From: Paenibacillus sp. FSL R5-0517
GTDB lineage: Bacteria > Bacillota > Bacilli > Paenibacillales > Paenibacillaceae
NCBI RefSeq assembly: GCF_037974355.1
Contig: NZ_CP150235.1
Span: 1,984,001-2,048,000, forward strand
DNA: 64,000 nt
Direction: 5' to 3'
Position 1 is the stretch's first letter; each line of letters opens with the position of its first letter. Under the pieces are notes generated by a model. The model was given only the letters and a program-made list of their open reading frames with translations. It searched no databases and was not told the DNA's origin. Below, one piece after another: positions 48,641 through 58,160 of this stretch. The position numbers and the translations under genes were made by a program.

Positions 48641-50800
48641 ATGGCAACTGTAGGAGATCAGCTAAAAGAACCGGAGGTAGGATGGAGGCGCTATGATGAT
48701 ACACATTCAGGTCTAACATACACAGGGAACTGGTACACTGCAACCAGCACAAATTATTATAAAGGTAGTGTAAGGGTGACAACCAAAGCCACCGATAGTA
48801 ACTATGTTTCATTTAGGTTTTATGGGACAAAACTTAGGCTTATTGCAGACAGCAATTCAGATAGGCACTCTGACAATACTATCACTATAGATGGCATCAC
48901 CGAATCTTTTTCTGAATATGGCGCTAGTGGCAACGTTCAACAGGCTATAGTTTATGAGAAAATTGGCCTACCTCCAGCATTTCACACAGTTACGATTACA
49001 GTAGGCCGTAATCGGATCAACTTTATCGTGGACGCTGTAGATATTGATGAGACAGGATATCTGAACGGATATGTTCTATTTGCACCAGAAGCAGGGTGGA
49101 AGAGGTATGATGATAATATATCCTCATTTAAATATGTTGGAAGTTTCACTAACGGTGTTGGTGCTGGTGCATACAATGGGTACTCTAATTACACTTCAAC
49201 GATAGGTGACAAAATTGTTTTTGATTTTGAAGGAACCAAATTAAGATTAATTGGAGCGCGATATACCAATCGAAGTGACTTAATCGAAATTTACGTTGAT
49301 GGAAAATTACTTGGAACTCATTCTCAACTAGGATCAGAACTTGCACAAGCACTTCAGGTTGAAATTGTGGGACTACCGAAAGCAAGGCATCGAGTAGAAG
49401 TGGTGAATAAATCCAGTGGACCAACGACCACTTTTATGGCTCTTGATGCAGTAGACATTGACTCCACCGGTCGTTTGCTTCATCCAGATGAAGTGACAGA
49501 AATAAAATTTTTAAAATTGGGAACAAGAATTAGAGCGAATTATATAACTGATTCCTCTGGCACTGTAGGAAGAATAAATAATTTAGGCAAAGAGACTAAT
49601 GATTTCATTCCTGTAAATGGTAGTTCTTCTCCATATGGTGATTTTTACTTCATAATGGTTAATTTTGTTAATGGGAAAATTATACTAATAGCTGACCGTA
49701 ATATTCAACATAGTTTGTCATGGAATACTTTGAATACATTTGGGTTTTCTAGCGTAGAGGGGATTACCCCTCCAAGTGGATTAGTAAGCTTTGTTCCTAA
49801 AATGAACTCAAACAACGCGCCTTATGGAGTGGCATCAGCAAGTTCTGTATATGAGGATACTGACTCATACAGAGCGTGGAGAGCTTTTGACAAAACAAGC
49901 ACTGGATGGCTACATACTCGTAGTAGTGTGGTGGGTGCGTGGATTAGATATGGAATGGATATACCTAAAGTTTTAAAGGGATATTCTATACAAGTTGGAA
50001 TAACTGCCTCTACGGACTCACCAACTGGATGGAGGGTTGAAGGTTCAAATAACAATGGGGCAACATGGGAGATTATCGACACTAAAACAGGGCAATCATG
50101 GTCGTCTAACCAAAAGAGAATTTATACAGTTCCGAATAATAATAAGGAGTTTAAAGACCATCGTGTTATTGTTACAACTAATGGCGGAGGTGCATACGCA
50201 AGAATTTCCGAAGTGGATTTCTTTGAAGATGGCGATCCTATATTAAACGCTAAGTTGCGCTTAATGTCAGGAGGAGAGAGTTCTACTGATGAAGATAATG
50301 AGTGGGATCGATATATAGTAAATTTTCAAATAGAAGGAAACATAATTGAAGGAAGTAATGATATATGGAATTGGAATAACATATCTTCTATAACTTCATC
50401 TGCCTACTCTGTTAATCCAGCAAATAGAGTTATTCGTGGGGGTTCCCATGTTGAGGATTTTGGAGATATAGCTGCGACTAATGTCACGGCTTTATCAACA
50501 GGATTTCGTCCCATATTAGAAATTGAAATAGAAGCGACAAATAAACATCTCATTAAACATAAAGGATCGTATAAGAAGTATCAAACTGAAAGTTCAGAAT
50601 GGAATACAATTTCAGCTACTTTACCATCAGAAGATACTTTTATTAATGATGGGATGGACGATTTATCAGTTCTAGATAGGAAAAAAGAAGATTTCATTCA
50701 AAATATGACTGCCAATGGATCAATAGGATCAGGAAAGCTATTCAAAGGAAGTATCGATCTGAAAAAATATTTCGAAATAACAAATATAAATGTGAAGTAG
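48641..50800 (+). CDS. Fibre-like protein with two beta repeats and a discoidin (F5/8-type C) domain
   Basis: This 719-aa protein begins with two related modules of about 130 residues (first WRRYDDTHSGLTYTGNW, second WKRYDDNISSFKYVGSF; each ends DAVDID-T/S-TGxL). A coagulation-factor-5/8-type C domain (about 375-530; YRAWRAFDKTSTGWLHT) follows. The C-terminus has GMDDLSVLD and SGKLFKGSIDLKKYF, the island's shared end. There is no signal peptide. Such domains bind carbohydrates or surfaces, so it may be a receptor-binding arm. The DNA is more AT-rich than flanking genes. Confidence 0.8.
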   Translation: MATVGDQLKEPEVGWRRYDDTHSGLTYTGNWYTATSTNYYKGSVRVTTKATDSNYVSFRFYGTKLRLIADSNSDRHSDNTITIDGITESFSEYGASGNVQQAIVYEKIGLPPAFHTVTITVGRNRINFIVDAVDIDETGYLNGYVLFAPEAGWKRYDDNISSFKYVGSFTNGVGAGAYNGYSNYTSTIGDKIVFDFEGTKLRLIGARYTNRSDLIEIYVDGKLLGTHSQLGSELAQALQVEIVGLPKARHRVEVVNKSSGPTTTFMALDAVDIDSTGRLLHPDEVTEIKFLKLGTRIRANYITDSSGTVGRINNLGKETNDFIPVNGSSSPYGDFYFIMVNFVNGKIILIADRNIQHSLSWNTLNTFGFSSVEGITPPSGLVSFVPKMNSNNAPYGVASASSVYEDTDSYRAWRAFDKTSTGWLHTRSSVVGAWIRYGMDIPKVLKGYSIQVGITASTDSPTGWRVEGSNNNGATWEIIDTKTGQSWSSNQKRIYTVPNNNKEFKDHRVIVTTNGGGAYARISEVDFFEDGDPILNAKLRLMSGGESSTDEDNEWDRYIVNFQIEGNIIEGSNDIWNWNNISSITSSAYSVNPANRVIRGGSHVEDFGDIAATNVTALSTGFRPILEIEIEATNKHLIKHKGSYKKYQTESSEWNTISATLPSEDTFINDGMDDLSVLDRKKEDFIQNMTANGSIGSGKLFKGSIDLKKYFEITNINVK

Positions 50801-50866
50801 AGTAAAATGCTCTATATCTTTTTGTTTATAGAATAATGATTTAATTAGAAAGGAGAGTTTAAAGAT

Positions 50867-52093
50867 ATGCATATATCGTGGAGAGCGTTTGACAATGTTT
50901 CTTTGAGTAACAATAATTTAACTGCCACATTACCTACGCATTTACAATCTACGATAGCAACAGGTAATGGAGTGTCTTCGGGGAAATGGTATTGGGAGGT
51001 GTTGGTTCAAAGTACAGGTGCAATTGTTGGAATAACTAGTACTACAGCAAGTGGACAGATATGGAATACTGTGAATCATAGAGGTTATTTTAGCGGAGCG
51101 GCAAAGTGGGGAGGAACTTCCGGTAGTTCTTATGGAACCACTTTTAGTATAGGAGATGTCATAAGTATACTATTAGATATGGATGCTGGAATAATAGAAT
51201 TTTGGAAGAATGGTGTAACACAAGGTGTAGCTTTCACTAACGTTAAATCTCTTGGAACTGTGTATCCCTTTTACGGAAACCCAACAGGAACTGGTATACC
51301 GTCAACTGCAACTGCTAGATTTGAAAGAAAAGCATTCTCTTATCAAGTTCCAGATGGATATTTACACTATGATATTAAAGATAAAATCTTTCTTTCATCT
51401 GGTTATAAAAACTATTGCCTTGAATATGTAGTTAGCAGAGAAAATGCTGTGCCAGTTATGACATCGGCTTCAAATATTAATGCAAAAGTAACTGCAAGTG
51501 CTTACAACGCTTCTGACTATCCTTGGTATGCGTTTGATGGAATTGTAAACGCCACAGCTAGACCGTTTTGGTATACAAATTCAACCTCACCAGAAGGAGG
51601 ACATTGGTTACAAGTTGAATTTGAAAACCCAAAGGTAGTTTCAGGAATATCTTTAGTATCACTACTTATAACTGGGAGTTCATACTCTATCAAAGAGTTT
51701 GAATTGTATGGATCTAATGATGGTGCTGTATATGAGAAGCTATATATGAACACACAACCTAATGGAGGAACGAAGATATATTACGATTTTGAGAATACTA
51801 AAGCATATTCATCTTATCGACTAAACATTTTGAGTTCTTATCATTTAGTCACTACAGTTGGGGTAAGTGAAATGGAAATATTTCAGAAGAATAATGAGAT
51901 TATGTACGTATTGGATACAAGTGATGAAATTAGCTTTAACAAGTATGGCATGAAAAGTAATAAATCATTTAATGGTGCGGTTGATAAGATCAAAGATGTG
52001 ATTAAAACGAATTTTTCCTTAGATTCAGGTAAAACCTTTGAACACATAATTGATATGTTAAAACGCCGAGTAGATAAAATCACCCTCGGTTAA
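50867..52093 (+). CDS. SPRY-discoidin fibre-like protein (paralogue 1)
   Basis: This 408-aa protein has an N-terminal SPRY domain (about 5-150; GKWYWEVLVQSTGAIVGITS, GIIEFWKNGVTQGVAF) and a discoidin domain (about 180-345; YNASDYPWYAFDG). The C-terminal SGKTFEHIIDMLKRRVDKI matches the shared end. GAAAGGAGAG precedes ATG 50867. The gene is clearly paralogous to the next one. Adhesion or receptor binding is inferred from the domains. Confidence 0.8.
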   Translation: MHISWRAFDNVSLSNNNLTATLPTHLQSTIATGNGVSSGKWYWEVLVQSTGAIVGITSTTASGQIWNTVNHRGYFSGAAKWGGTSGSSYGTTFSIGDVISILLDMDAGIIEFWKNGVTQGVAFTNVKSLGTVYPFYGNPTGTGIPSTATARFERKAFSYQVPDGYLHYDIKDKIFLSSGYKNYCLEYVVSRENAVPVMTSASNINAKVTASAYNASDYPWYAFDGIVNATARPFWYTNSTSPEGGHWLQVEFENPKVVSGISLVSLLITGSSYSIKEFELYGSNDGAVYEKLYMNTQPNGGTKIYYDFENTKAYSSYRLNILSSYHLVTTVGVSEMEIFQKNNEIMYVLDTSDEISFNKYGMKSNKSFNGAVDKIKDVIKTNFSLDSGKTFEHIIDMLKRRVDKITLG

Positions 52094-52151
52094 TCTAGAA
52101 CACCTCTATACGATGTGTTTTATTTATTTTTGGGAAGGAGATGCTCCATTT

Positions 52152-53390
52152 ATGGAAATAATCCCAGTTACATTAAACCCAAACGATATGGGTTCAGGGT
52201 TCACTCTATCTAATGGTAACCTTACCATAGTCACCTCAACTGATTATCGTGCTATTCGTGCTACACACGGTAAGTCAAATGGTAAATGGTATTGGGAGGT
52301 TAAAAATGATGCTGGAGTAAAAAACGTCCATATTGGGGTTTCCAACAAATCATTCTCTTTAACAGGGAATATTGTTGCAGATAGCTCAATGTGGAGAACT
52401 TATTATGGTAACAGCGGGAACAAGTATCCAGAAAATACAGTATACAGTACAGTATGGGATGTTGGGACAGTTGTAGGTGTCGCACTTGATCTTGACAATG
52501 GAACATTAGAGTTTTTTAAGAATGGTGTTAGTATGGGCATTAGTCACACTAATGTAAAGGAATTAGGAGAAGTTTATCCTACTCTAGGCTCATTTAGTTC
52601 AAACAGTAAAACAGTGACAATTAATTTTGGTGTAAGACCCTTTGTACATAATGTTCCTTCTGGATATAAAGCGTACAACGTAGTTTACTCTAATAAATTT
52701 TTAATTTCATCAGAGGGCAAGCACTATAGCATTACAAATAAATACAAAGATAATGCTATACCTGCAATGACATCTAACACTACTCCATCAGGTGTTGTTG
52801 ATGCAAGTTCGACTTACACAACATTTTATCCATGGAAAGCATTTGATAGAATTGTTGATCCAAATGGATGGGTTGCCGCTAGTGGAACTTTGGTGGGATG
52901 GTTAAGCTATGAGTTTCCTCAGGCCAAAGTGATATCTGCATATTCTATTAAAGCTGGAACAACTCCAGTCAACAGACCTCCAAAAACGTGGACATTTGAG
53001 GGATGGAATGGTACGAAATGGGTTATCCTTGACACCCGAATAAATGAGCCTAACTTTACTGTAGAAGAGTTCCGTCTTTACGGGTTTAAAAATAAAGTTG
53101 GGTTCAAGAAATATAGAATTAATGTTACTGCCAACCAAGGGGCTGGAGACTTCTTGGCGATTGGTGATTTGGGTATGTATGAAGCTGAAAGGTACATATC
53201 TTTCGTGGGAAATTCGGAAGGAAGTATTCTTGAACATGGGATGAGTAAAGGAATGATTATTGAGTTGGAGGATGAATTCAACGAAAGAAGATCATTGGTT
53301 AAAGATAGTGAAAAAATCGGTTCAGGTAAAGTTTTTATACAAAAAATCGACACTAGCAAAATGCCATTGAAGAAAGTATCGATCACTTAA
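52152..53390 (+). CDS. SPRY-discoidin fibre-like protein (paralogue 2)
   Basis: This 412-aa protein has the same order as its neighbour: SPRY (about 5-165; GKWYWEVKNDAGVKNVHIGV, NGTLEFFKNGVSMGISH), discoidin (about 195-355) and the shared end SGKVFIQKIDTSKMPLKKV. The frame is open from 52113; ATG 52152 has AAGGAG at 52135-52140 and gives a start like that of paralogue 1 (the open frame's earlier start has no site). AT-rich composition suggests recent acquisition or rapid exchange. Confidence 0.8.
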   Translation: MEIIPVTLNPNDMGSGFTLSNGNLTIVTSTDYRAIRATHGKSNGKWYWEVKNDAGVKNVHIGVSNKSFSLTGNIVADSSMWRTYYGNSGNKYPENTVYSTVWDVGTVVGVALDLDNGTLEFFKNGVSMGISHTNVKELGEVYPTLGSFSSNSKTVTINFGVRPFVHNVPSGYKAYNVVYSNKFLISSEGKHYSITNKYKDNAIPAMTSNTTPSGVVDASSTYTTFYPWKAFDRIVDPNGWVAASGTLVGWLSYEFPQAKVISAYSIKAGTTPVNRPPKTWTFEGWNGTKWVILDTRINEPNFTVEEFRLYGFKNKVGFKKYRINVTANQGAGDFLAIGDLGMYEAERYISFVGNSEGSILEHGMSKGMIIELEDEFNERRSLVKDSEKIGSGKVFIQKIDTSKMPLKKVSIT

Positions 53391-53439
53391 GTAAGTAAAA
53401 TGAAATTGTTTTATTTATATTTAGAAAGGAGATGGTATT

Positions 53440-55470
53440 ATGGCAAAGCTTGTGAATATCGTACCTCCTATGACATCTTACACTTCACCTTCAGGAGTAG
53501 TAAGCTACAATGGTCAAAATGGTGCATACTACGCTTATAAAGCATTTGATAGAAGTCAAGGTACGTTCTACGGAACCTATCGTGTCACTAATACATGGAT
53601 TTCTTACAGGTTTCCAACCTCTGTAAAATTGGCAGGGTACTCCATGTATTGCTTGGAAAATAACTCACCACCCCGATCTTGGGTTCTAGAAGCAAGTAAT
53701 GATGCAGTTACATGGGACCTAATTGACACAAGAAATGATTATGTAGTCGCATCATGGGCAAGCAGTAGAAAAGTCACTTTTAATATCGCTCCCGCTAAAG
53801 CCTATCTCAACTATAGAGTTCGGGTAACAAGAAATAACACTTCTGAGGTAATCAATATTCATGAGATTGAATTCATGGATTTGGTCTATGACCGTAAGTA
53901 TTTAGTTCAAGACAGCTCAACCTACAAGTATTACGCAAGCGGACAATGGCAAGTAACTTCAGGATTACCCACCGAGCAGGATTATTTAAACTTTGGAATG
54001 GACGACATCTCCATCATACCTGAATCAGCATGGGCGCAACTTCAAGGCGAAGTGGAACTATGCTACTACACCGACGACCCAACCAAAACAGAAGTATCCT
54101 TCAACATCGAAACGGAACCCTTCACCCTAGCCGAAGAATGGGAAGACAAAGAGATCAAAATCATCGAATACACCGATGACCCGAATCAAACCGAATCAAC
54201 GATTACAATTGAAACTGAACCTTTTACCATCTATGACGAATTGGGTGATAGTGTGGATGTTCTATACTACACAGACGATCCCTCTAAAACGTCAGCTGAA
54301 CTAAATATCACGGCTAACTACTCCCCATTGGATGAACTTGAGGGAGATTTTGACGTGGTTACGTGGACGAATGATGAAGAGGTTATTGCCGGTAATCGGG
54401 ACATGATGCTAACGTATGACGCGCTACCGTTTGAGCAATTAATTGTGCAACCAGCAGACATAGCGTTATATGGAGACGTGAAAAAGGTTGTAGCTATGAA
54501 AGTAACGGAGAACATTCCGGAAGGTATATTAAGAATGGCTGCTTCGTTCGATTCGGGGCTTACATGGAAGACATACCGTTTTAACAAATGGTTCGATATG
54601 GATATCAAGGATACAACCTTATTCAAAAGAAAAGGAATGAATCTGGACACACTCAACGCGATTCCTGAAAAGGATCTAATCGGTTTAACAAGAATCGCCT
54701 ATTACTTCGATAGCAGCAAGCATTATGAAAACAGCTATTTGCTTGATGAAGTGAAGATGGTCGTTGATGCACCGCGACATGCAGTGGAGTTTAGAGATAT
54801 GTCACTGCAACTGTTAAACACCACAGCCACAATTGACCTGACCTTCTCTGGTAACAAACTTACAGGTGTGCTGGATGATGCAGATCAAGGCAAGGTTAAG
54901 TACCGCGTGTTGTTGAACGGTAAAACGTATTATCCGGCGGATGGCAATTTTACACGACTAGCAGCTTCTCCATTCAATATCGAACTCAATATCGACGAGA
55001 GAAATGTACATTTTGGCGTAGAGAATACGCTGAAGGTTGAATTTCAGGATTATTGGGGTGCCGTAGACTCCTGGGAAACCAAGTTTATCGGATCGTATTC
55101 AGGATTAATGTTTATGGATGAGTCTGGAGACTTTCTGTCAGATACCTTTGGCGGAATTTTGAAACAACTCGATTATGGGGTGATTATTGCCGGACAGACG
55201 ACGTTAACGAAGAAAGTCAGAATCAAAAACTTGCTTGGATACGCTGTGGATCATGTATACCTGGAGATGGATAAAAAATTCGAAACGGATGGGGTTGATG
55301 TCCAATTATCCAGACAGGCCGATCCGTTTCTTCCGATCGATTATCTGACCTATGGCCTGATCCAACCGGAGGATAGCATCGATTTTTATATTCGCATCGC
55401 AACGGATATTCATGCCAAGCCGAACCCGAATGGTAATTTTGAAATGAAGGTCACAGCAGACCGTGTATAG
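53440..55470 (+). CDS. Chimeric discoidin / repeat / tail-like protein
   Basis: This 676-aa protein has a discoidin domain at the N-terminus (about 1-150; YYAYKAFDRSQGTFYGTY), then four tandem repeats of 33-35 residues (starts at 54052, 54154, 54253, 54358; core YYTDDPTKT...), and a large C-terminal beta region (about 310-676). AAAGGAG precedes ATG 53440. Base composition changes near 54.03 kb: the N-terminal part is AT-rich, like the genes before it; the rest is like the rest of the chromosome. The gene looks like a joint between a swapped tip module and a conserved body. Confidence 0.78.
   Translation: MAKLVNIVPPMTSYTSPSGVVSYNGQNGAYYAYKAFDRSQGTFYGTYRVTNTWISYRFPTSVKLAGYSMYCLENNSPPRSWVLEASNDAVTWDLIDTRNDYVVASWASSRKVTFNIAPAKAYLNYRVRVTRNNTSEVINIHEIEFMDLVYDRKYLVQDSSTYKYYASGQWQVTSGLPTEQDYLNFGMDDISIIPESAWAQLQGEVELCYYTDDPTKTEVSFNIETEPFTLAEEWEDKEIKIIEYTDDPNQTESTITIETEPFTIYDELGDSVDVLYYTDDPSKTSAELNITANYSPLDELEGDFDVVTWTNDEEVIAGNRDMMLTYDALPFEQLIVQPADIALYGDVKKVVAMKVTENIPEGILRMAASFDSGLTWKTYRFNKWFDMDIKDTTLFKRKGMNLDTLNAIPEKDLIGLTRIAYYFDSSKHYENSYLLDEVKMVVDAPRHAVEFRDMSLQLLNTTATIDLTFSGNKLTGVLDDADQGKVKYRVLLNGKTYYPADGNFTRLAASPFNIELNIDERNVHFGVENTLKVEFQDYWGAVDSWETKFIGSYSGLMFMDESGDFLSDTFGGILKQLDYGVIIAGQTTLTKKVRIKNLLGYAVDHVYLEMDKKFETDGVDVQLSRQADPFLPIDYLTYGLIQPEDSIDFYIRIATDIHAKPNPNGNFEMKVTADRV
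54052..54459 (+). repeat. Four tandem 33-35-codon repeats inside the 53440 gene
   Basis: Units start at 54052, 54154, 54253 and 54358 (spacing 102, 99 and 105 bases). Each begins with a V/I/F-x-V/I-x-x-Y/W-T-D/N-D pattern (YYTDDP, EYTDDP, YYTDDP, TWTNDE). Units 1 to 3 are close; unit 4 is diverged. The end of unit 4 is approximate. Confidence 0.7.
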
Positions 55471-55481
55471 CTCTCAATACA

Positions 55482-57440
55482 ATGAGACAGGAAGTGAGTG
55501 GAATTAATAACGAGGAGACTCTATTAGATAGTGTTATACATATTAAAAGTCCGGAAAATCGTTTTGCAGCAAAGTATATCCTATACAATCAAGTCGATGA
55601 AGAACTGTCTTCGACCCTAATAGCTGCTACAAGAAAAGTAAGCGAGGTTGTCTCTACTGTATCCGTACGTGTCAGACGTTCACAGGAATTAACCAATTCA
55701 CTATATGTGATGTACAAGTCGCAAGGAGATCTGAACGCAACCATTCAAGCGGCATCCAAAGTTGATCTTGAAGGCATGCTATACGTTCGGCCACATAACC
55801 GTGCGCACGGCAAATACGAATTATTGGAAGCACCTCGTGTGACTGTTGACCTAAAGCCTGTTGCTGATGCAACCACACGAAGTCAAACTCACCTGCAGAC
55901 AATCAACTTTGGTGATACACAGCGCATGATGATCGGCAGCGACGAGATGGAACAATTCGAATCATTCATACATTTCGGTGATTTGGATACCAGAATACCT
56001 GATCTGTTATATTTGGAAAAAGCTAAATTGAGGTTGTATTATACAGGAACCCTGGCACCTGGAGCACATATTGAGCTGCATCAGCCGGATACATTGTGGC
56101 GGGAGTACGGAATTACGTATGCAAACAGACCTCATTCCATTCAGCTCTTATCGTCCAGTTATGTTATTAATACGACTGAACGTTATGTTGAGTTTGATAT
56201 GATGGCTTTACTTCAGATGTGGAGAGAAGGCATGCTTTCGAATGTTGGAATGATTATTCAGTCTAGAGGTAACACGCCGATATATTTCAACACTCGCGAG
56301 TCTTCCAAACCACCTGTTTTGCAAATTAAATATATCACTTCTCAGATCTATTCCATCGGTCGAACCGAAATCAGAAGTGAAATTTTTATTTATGGTGCAG
56401 GTCGCAAAGATATAGCTTCATCGTTAGTTGTACACAGTGATATTGGGCTGGATTGGCTCAAATCTCAGTTGTACATCCACCGCTATGAGGATCACATGCA
56501 TCATGATATACCTCAAGTCATCGCGGTCAGCCGTCCGGAACTGGATGCAGACCTGACTATAGCTAAACGTATAGATGCAGAACTGGATTCGAACATTTCT
56601 ATTGTTGAAAGTAGAACAGAAGAGAAGGAAACATGGATTGCTGTTTCTAAACCCGAGCTTCATTCGCAGTTCATTACTGCTATACGAACAACTAAGGATA
56701 CAGACGGTAATCTTGCGGTTAGAACAGGTCTGGACGACGCAAAAATTGTAGAAATCGCAGTTTCTCATCCTGACTTACCTTCAGTTATTACAGTAGATAG
56801 ACAAATGTCTCTGGTCAGCACGTTAACGATATCACAGTTGTTCGATGATGGACGGGATACGAGTTTAATTGTATCCATACCTGATCTACATGCTTCATTG
56901 GATGTCTCCAATTATACAAAAGCAACTTCAACGTTGGGGGCTTTGCTAACGGTCATGTACGACGGTGATTCGACTGTCATTTCGGAGATTAAGGTTAATA
57001 AACCTGATCTGAATAGTGTTCTTCAAGTCAGAGCATTAGATCATGATGAGAGGACAGCGAGTCTTGAGATTCCTTATTTGGAAGAACAGCCTGGGCAATT
57101 ATATATCTCCAGACCTGATGTACTATCGAGCATTGAGGTCAAGTATATGGATGTAATGGATGGCCACATTAGTATCAAAGAAAGAGAATACTTGGATGGT
57201 TATCTTCAGGTGCGAGAGTGGAAGGATATGCAGTCTACGGTAGATGTGAGACAGATTGTGGATGTGGCTACTGAAATGACAATTTCCAAGCCTGATCTGG
57301 CCGCTTATGTCCTACCTAGAGTTATTGCGAATGAGGAGTTAGGTTCGATCACAAGTATCCGTAAACGGGATGCCAGTGATTTAGTGACCACAGTGATTGT
57401 GAAGAGTCCAGGGAATCAAGCGTATTTTTACATTTTATAA
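55482..57440 (+). CDS. DNRLRE-domain protein with long C-terminal repeat shaft
   Basis: This 652-aa protein has a DNRLRE module in the middle (about 135-285; SFIHFGDLDTRIPDLLYLEK, MLSNVGMIIQSRG). From about 340 to the end it shows seven repeats of roughly 38-40 residues, each opening with V-S-x-P-D/E-L (AVSRPELDADL, AVSKPELHSQF, AVSHPDLPSVI and so on). These probably form a beta-solenoid or similar shaft. ATG 55482 lacks a good ribosome-binding site, so it may be translated by coupling from the previous gene (12 bases). No signal peptide is present. Confidence 0.78.
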   Translation: MRQEVSGINNEETLLDSVIHIKSPENRFAAKYILYNQVDEELSSTLIAATRKVSEVVSTVSVRVRRSQELTNSLYVMYKSQGDLNATIQAASKVDLEGMLYVRPHNRAHGKYELLEAPRVTVDLKPVADATTRSQTHLQTINFGDTQRMMIGSDEMEQFESFIHFGDLDTRIPDLLYLEKAKLRLYYTGTLAPGAHIELHQPDTLWREYGITYANRPHSIQLLSSSYVINTTERYVEFDMMALLQMWREGMLSNVGMIIQSRGNTPIYFNTRESSKPPVLQIKYITSQIYSIGRTEIRSEIFIYGAGRKDIASSLVVHSDIGLDWLKSQLYIHRYEDHMHHDIPQVIAVSRPELDADLTIAKRIDAELDSNISIVESRTEEKETWIAVSKPELHSQFITAIRTTKDTDGNLAVRTGLDDAKIVEIAVSHPDLPSVITVDRQMSLVSTLTISQLFDDGRDTSLIVSIPDLHASLDVSNYTKATSTLGALLTVMYDGDSTVISEIKVNKPDLNSVLQVRALDHDERTASLEIPYLEEQPGQLYISRPDVLSSIEVKYMDVMDGHISIKEREYLDGYLQVREWKDMQSTVDVRQIVDVATEMTISKPDLAAYVLPRVIANEELGSITSIRKRDASDLVTTVIVKSPGNQAYFYIL

Positions 57441-57454
57441 ATGAGTTAACTATC

Positions 57455-57484
57455 AAAGAGGGCATTGGCCCTCTTTTTTTTTGC
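57455..57484 (+). terminator. Terminator closing the island
   Basis: AAAGAGGGC (57455-57463) pairs with GCCCTCTTT (57468-57476), four-base loop, followed by a run of T. It ends the structural gene group. Confidence 0.9.
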
Positions 57485-57586
57485 GTTTAGGATCATGTCC
57501 AACTCTAAGCATCTGTACTTTATTATGTAACAGTCCTCTTCTCGTTATGATACAATGTGTTTATCACATATTAAGGAATGAAGACC

Positions 57587-57847
57587 ATGCGTCAAGAGGA
57601 CAGTGTATTTGAACAAATTATGAAGCAGAAGAGATTGAGGACGATCAAGTCTGGAACTGATAATCTTCAAGTAGAGCCAATACATAAAAAGAAACTAGCT
57701 CAGGAGCAATTAAGTGCATTGGATATTAAGTTCAAAAATTCGGTAGCTGAATCAGTAGACCGCAGTGTACTTCATAGACGTGTACTGGGAATTAGAAGAG
57801 AGTTAACGGAGATAAGGAAATTAAAGAATGATGAGCATACGTTTTAA
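57587..57847 (+). CDS. Small charged protein, unknown function
   Basis: An 86-aa basic, helical protein (MRQEDSVFEQIMKQKRLRTI start). Two starts are possible: ATG 57578 and ATG 57587. The second has AAGGA with a 9-base spacer and is preferred. A TTATGATACAAT stretch lies upstream (about 57545-57556), with TACAAT as a plausible -10. A weak terminator follows. No family was recognised. Confidence 0.6.
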   Translation: MRQEDSVFEQIMKQKRLRTIKSGTDNLQVEPIHKKKLAQEQLSALDIKFKNSVAESVDRSVLHRRVLGIRRELTEIRKLKNDEHTF

Positions 57848-57962
57848 GGTAGGTCCACTTTGACCAGTTAAATTAACTCGTCTTCTTAACTCGAGAAGCT
57901 GATTAGATGTTATCAAACACTCCGAGATAAACTTTTAGACACTTAAAAATGATTATTATGAG

Positions 57963-57990
57963 AGCTGCCTTCCGAGGTGGCTTTTTTTAT
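57963..57990 (+). terminator. Terminator after the small charged-protein gene
   Basis: AGCTGCCT (57963-57970) and AGGTGGCT (57975-57982) form an 8-bp stem with two G-T wobbles and a four-base loop, then TTTTTTTAT. Confidence 0.6.
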
Positions 57991-58160
57991 ATTTTAAAGA
58001 AAACATACTTTTACATCTAAGTCTGCGAGAAGAATTACCAACAAAATATTCGAAAGATAAGTACCTACATTTTCTCAAACACGGCAGGTGTCCACACGAC
58101 AATCCCGAATGAGGCATACAATTATCGTGACCTGTGGAAGAGGAGGTGGATCGGGAAATT

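Noticed and set aside
42055..57440. Complete prophage
   Set aside because: No terminase, portal, capsid, integrase, holin or lysin is in the window; only fibre-like and polymerase-like genes are present.
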